Shown: one piece after another, positions 62,077-64,000 of the stretch
How the letters are laid out: each line of letters opens with the position of its first letter
Numbering within the stretch: the first letter of the stretch is position 1
NCBI GenBank assembly: GCA_020633895.1
Contig: JACKCT010000005.1
Span: 1-64,000 of the forward strand
Length of the DNA stretch: 64,000 bases
Direction of reading: 5' to 3'
DNA from: Deltaproteobacteria bacterium
GTDB taxonomy: Bacteria; Lernaellota; Lernaellaia; JACKCT01
Notes under the pieces: model-generated
What the model was told of the DNA's origin: nothing
What the model saw: only the letters and a program-made list of their open reading frames with translations
Database searches by the model: none
Translations under genes and position numbers: made by a program

Positions 62077-63936
62077 ATGAAAACGGCGGACGAAGCGGCG
62101 CGTCGGCGATTCGCCCTGGGGGCGGTCACGGCGGCGGTGGTGTTGTACCTGCTGCCGTTGTTCAAGGACCCTTCGGCGCTGATGAGCCAGGACGCGTATC
62201 GCTCCCACGATTACCTTCAACAGGCGACCTACGACTTCCTCTTTCGCGACGCCCTGCTCACGCACCACCAATTCCCCTTCCGGACGCACCTCCTCGGCGG
62301 CGGCTATCCCCTCCCGGCCAACCCCCAGGACGTCACCTTCAGCCCCTTCGTCATCACCACCTTCATCCTGGGCCAGGCCCTGGGCATGAAGCTCAACATC
62401 CTGATTTTCTTCCTCATCGGCGCGACGGGGATGTTTGTCCTGGCCCGCGAGCGATTCGACGCGACCACCGGCGGCGCCCTGGTCGCGGCCGTCGCGTACG
62501 CCACGTCCGGCTGGTGGCTCTCGCGCCTGGAGTGGGGGTTCTATTTCAAGAACTACTTCCACTTCGTGCCTTGGATCTGGGTGATGCTGGAGCGGGCGTG
62601 CGAAGGCCGCCGCACGGTCTTCTGGGCTGGTTTGTTCCTGGCCGTCGTGGTCACGCAACTCGGCTTGGGGTACGCGGTCATCGGCTTCTTCTTCCTACTC
62701 TATCTGCCCCTGTCCGCCGCGCTCTCGCCCGCCAGGTCGGCCACGCCCGGCGGCGCGCTCGGGTGGCTGGTCGCCGCGTTCGGGATCAGCGTCATCTTCG
62801 CCGCGGCCAAGGTCCTCCCGATGATCGGCCTGCTCTTGGACAACGTCCGCGCCGTCGACAACTACGATCTCTACACGGGCGTGGGCGGCGGCTACCCCCA
62901 CTTCTACCAATCCGCCCGCGAGTTCCTCCTGGCCCTGGTGCAATACTCGCCGATCCCCAACCGTCCCATCGAGCCGGGCTGGATCGCGCTCGCCCTGGCG
63001 TTGGTCGGCGTGATCGCGGCGGGCCGCCGCCTGCTGGCGCTTTGGGTCGTGGGGATTTATTTCCTGCTGCTGTGCTTCGGGCCGTTTTTGCCGGTCGACC
63101 TGTTCAAGCCCCTGTGGCACCTGCCGTTTTTCCATTCGATGCACGCCCCCTACCAACTCTTTTCGTATTTTGTGCTCGTGGCGCTGTGCGTTTCCGCCGG
63201 GGTGGGGGCGTCGTGGATCGAGGAACGCCTGCCGTGGGGCTTGGGGCCTTCCCTCGGCGCGGCCTTGGCGACATTACTGCTGGCGGTGGGGATGCATTGG
63301 TCGGTGATGGGGCAAATCTTCACCGAGTGGGTGCCGAGGCTGGACCAGGCCGAGAGTTATTTTCAGGTCCAGGGGCGGGACATGGTCCGGGGGGCGCCGC
63401 GCACGCGCAACTCGCAGCAATATTTCAACGCCCTGCGCGGCGTGGGGACCATCGACTGGGACGGCGACGTCCTGCTGCCGGAGAATGTCATCCCGGCCTA
63501 TTTCGTCACTCCCGACGACAGCATGGTCCCCAACATGGATTACCCGGGCGAGGCGTGGATGTACTACGGCCAGGGGGAGGTGACGTCCGTCGAGATCACG
63601 CCCAACCGCCTCAAGGCCGCCGGCACCGCCGTGACCAACGACTTTGTCGTCTTCAATCAGAACTTCAGCCCCTACTTCGACGCGGCCGGAATGTACCGCG
63701 TGTTCGAGTTCGAGGGGCGCGTGGCGGTGGAAGTGGAGGCCGGGGATTTCGAGATCACGGTCAACTACTGGGCCTGGCCCCAGGTGTTGGGAGTGATGAT
63801 TTCGTTGCTCTCGCTGGGGGCGTTGGCCTATTTCGTCCTCACCGGCATCCAGGAAGACCGCCGCACCCCGCCGCCCTACGTCCCGCCCAACGCCCGCAAA
63901 GGGCCGGTGGTGTATCGGTTGGATGGGGACGAGTAA
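62077..63936 (+). CDS. Large multi-pass membrane protein (YfhO/GT-C-like)
   Basis: A 619-aa protein with about ten to eleven membrane segments. Features near the start are 'LMSQDAYRSHDYLQQATYDF' and 'RTHLLGGGYPLPANPQDVTF', which lie in the first outer loop as in YfhO/GT-C-type proteins. A C-terminal soluble region of about 120 residues and one last membrane helix ('LGVMISLLSLGALAYFVL') follow. Sugar or lipid-linked transfer is an inference. ATG 62077 is preferred, because the earlier frame start at 61966 adds a non-hydrophobic, atypical stretch. It follows the aminotransferase gene on the same strand and may belong to the same glycan pathway. Confidence 0.72.
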   Translation: MKTADEAARRRFALGAVTAAVVLYLLPLFKDPSALMSQDAYRSHDYLQQATYDFLFRDALLTHHQFPFRTHLLGGGYPLPANPQDVTFSPFVITTFILGQALGMKLNILIFFLIGATGMFVLARERFDATTGGALVAAVAYATSGWWLSRLEWGFYFKNYFHFVPWIWVMLERACEGRRTVFWAGLFLAVVVTQLGLGYAVIGFFFLLYLPLSAALSPARSATPGGALGWLVAAFGISVIFAAAKVLPMIGLLLDNVRAVDNYDLYTGVGGGYPHFYQSAREFLLALVQYSPIPNRPIEPGWIALALALVGVIAAGRRLLALWVVGIYFLLLCFGPFLPVDLFKPLWHLPFFHSMHAPYQLFSYFVLVALCVSAGVGASWIEERLPWGLGPSLGAALATLLLAVGMHWSVMGQIFTEWVPRLDQAESYFQVQGRDMVRGAPRTRNSQQYFNALRGVGTIDWDGDVLLPENVIPAYFVTPDDSMVPNMDYPGEAWMYYGQGEVTSVEITPNRLKAAGTAVTNDFVVFNQNFSPYFDAAGMYRVFEFEGRVAVEVEAGDFEITVNYWAWPQVLGVMISLLSLGALAYFVLTGIQEDRRTPPPYVPPNARKGPVVYRLDGDE

Positions 63937-63951
63937 GCGCCGTGGCCTGCC

Positions 63952-63990
63952 CGTCTGAGCCGCGCGCGTCAGCAAGCGGTCCAAGACTTA
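63952..63990. repeat. Copy of the composite repeat at the window end
   Basis: CTGAGCCGCGCGCGTCAGCAAGCGGTCCAAG lies after the last gene in two blocks; its second block (TCAGCAAGCGGTCCAA) is the inverse of TTTGGACCGCTTGCTGA at 49165-49190. The element may continue beyond the window. Confidence 0.55.
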
Positions 63991-64000
63991 CGTTGTTTCA

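Noticed and set aside
60076-62658. An 860-codon frame crossing the VWA/FHA gene start, the aminotransferase gene and the next membrane gene
   Set aside because: It spans unrelated real genes in antisense and has no motif of its own.

Overview
This is a GC-rich chromosomal window from a Gram-negative, diderm bacterium. Supporting this are lipoproteins with clear lipoboxes, a Wza-type outer-membrane export protein, an MlaE permease, LolB/DUF4292-like and DUF1329 proteins and an outer-membrane beta-barrel. Gene order and families (TPR lipoprotein followed by a LolB-like protein, a MXAN_5187-like domain, Asp-Thr-rich linkers after signal peptides, a sigma-54-type element before type IV pilin genes) resemble lineages formerly grouped in the Deltaproteobacteria (Myxococcota or Lernaellota vicinity). 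That placement is inference, not proof. I see no rRNA, tRNA, CRISPR array, transposase or prophage gene.

Layout. 0.1-8 kb: a polyprenyl-phosphate sugar-phosphotransferase (minus strand), then transketolase, two paralogous GT-C membrane glycosyltransferases and an SGNH hydrolase. 8-17.9 kb: a membrane protein with a Pro/Thr-rich tail, rubredoxin, an MlaE permease, alanine racemase, a SHOCT lipoprotein, a DUF192 protein, a Cys/Asp-rich lipoprotein and a TPR/LolB-like/OppD-like ATPase cluster. 18-27.6 kb: a repeat element abutting an ankyrin/SPFH gene pair, a multi-pass membrane protein, a beta-propeller lipoprotein controlled by a cobalamin riboswitch plus attenuator, an AzgA-type purine permease and a TM-SGNH protein. 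27.7-31.8 kb: an exopolysaccharide export operon (AAA ATPase/BY-kinase fusion, Wza-like protein, outer-membrane barrel). 32-43.4 kb: housekeeping and stress genes (ATP-type PEP carboxykinase, inorganic pyrophosphatase, Hsp20, DMT transporter), a motA/motB-like/motB operon, a PcrA-type helicase and a MXAN_5187-like protein. 43.5-48.7 kb: a second beta-propeller lipoprotein, a DUF1329 protein and a large exported protein with an Asp-rich linker. 48.7-49.4 kb: a gene-free, repeat-dense stretch. 49.4-55.1 kb: a four-gene minor-pilin operon whose PilW-like member is a 1163-residue protein carrying fibronectin-like domains. 55.3-64 kb: two tandem TM-SGNH paralogs, a membrane-spanning protein with an outer VWA-like and inner FHA-like domain, a DegT-family aminotransferase behind a promoter containing a palindromic operator, and a large multi-pass membrane protein.

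Main themes are cell-surface polysaccharide (sugar-phosphotransferase, GT-C enzymes, kinase/export operon, aminotransferase, four SGNH proteins), surface appendages and exported proteins, and several families of short interspersed inverted-repeat DNA in the gaps. The candidates that most deserve follow-up are the B12-riboswitch-controlled beta-propeller lipoprotein (a possible analogue of Bacteroides BtuG), the ATPase/tyrosine-kinase fusion, the giant FN3-bearing minor pilin, the paired MotB proteins (one lacking the proton-binding Asp), and the repeat elements, one of which supplies the stop codon of a gene.
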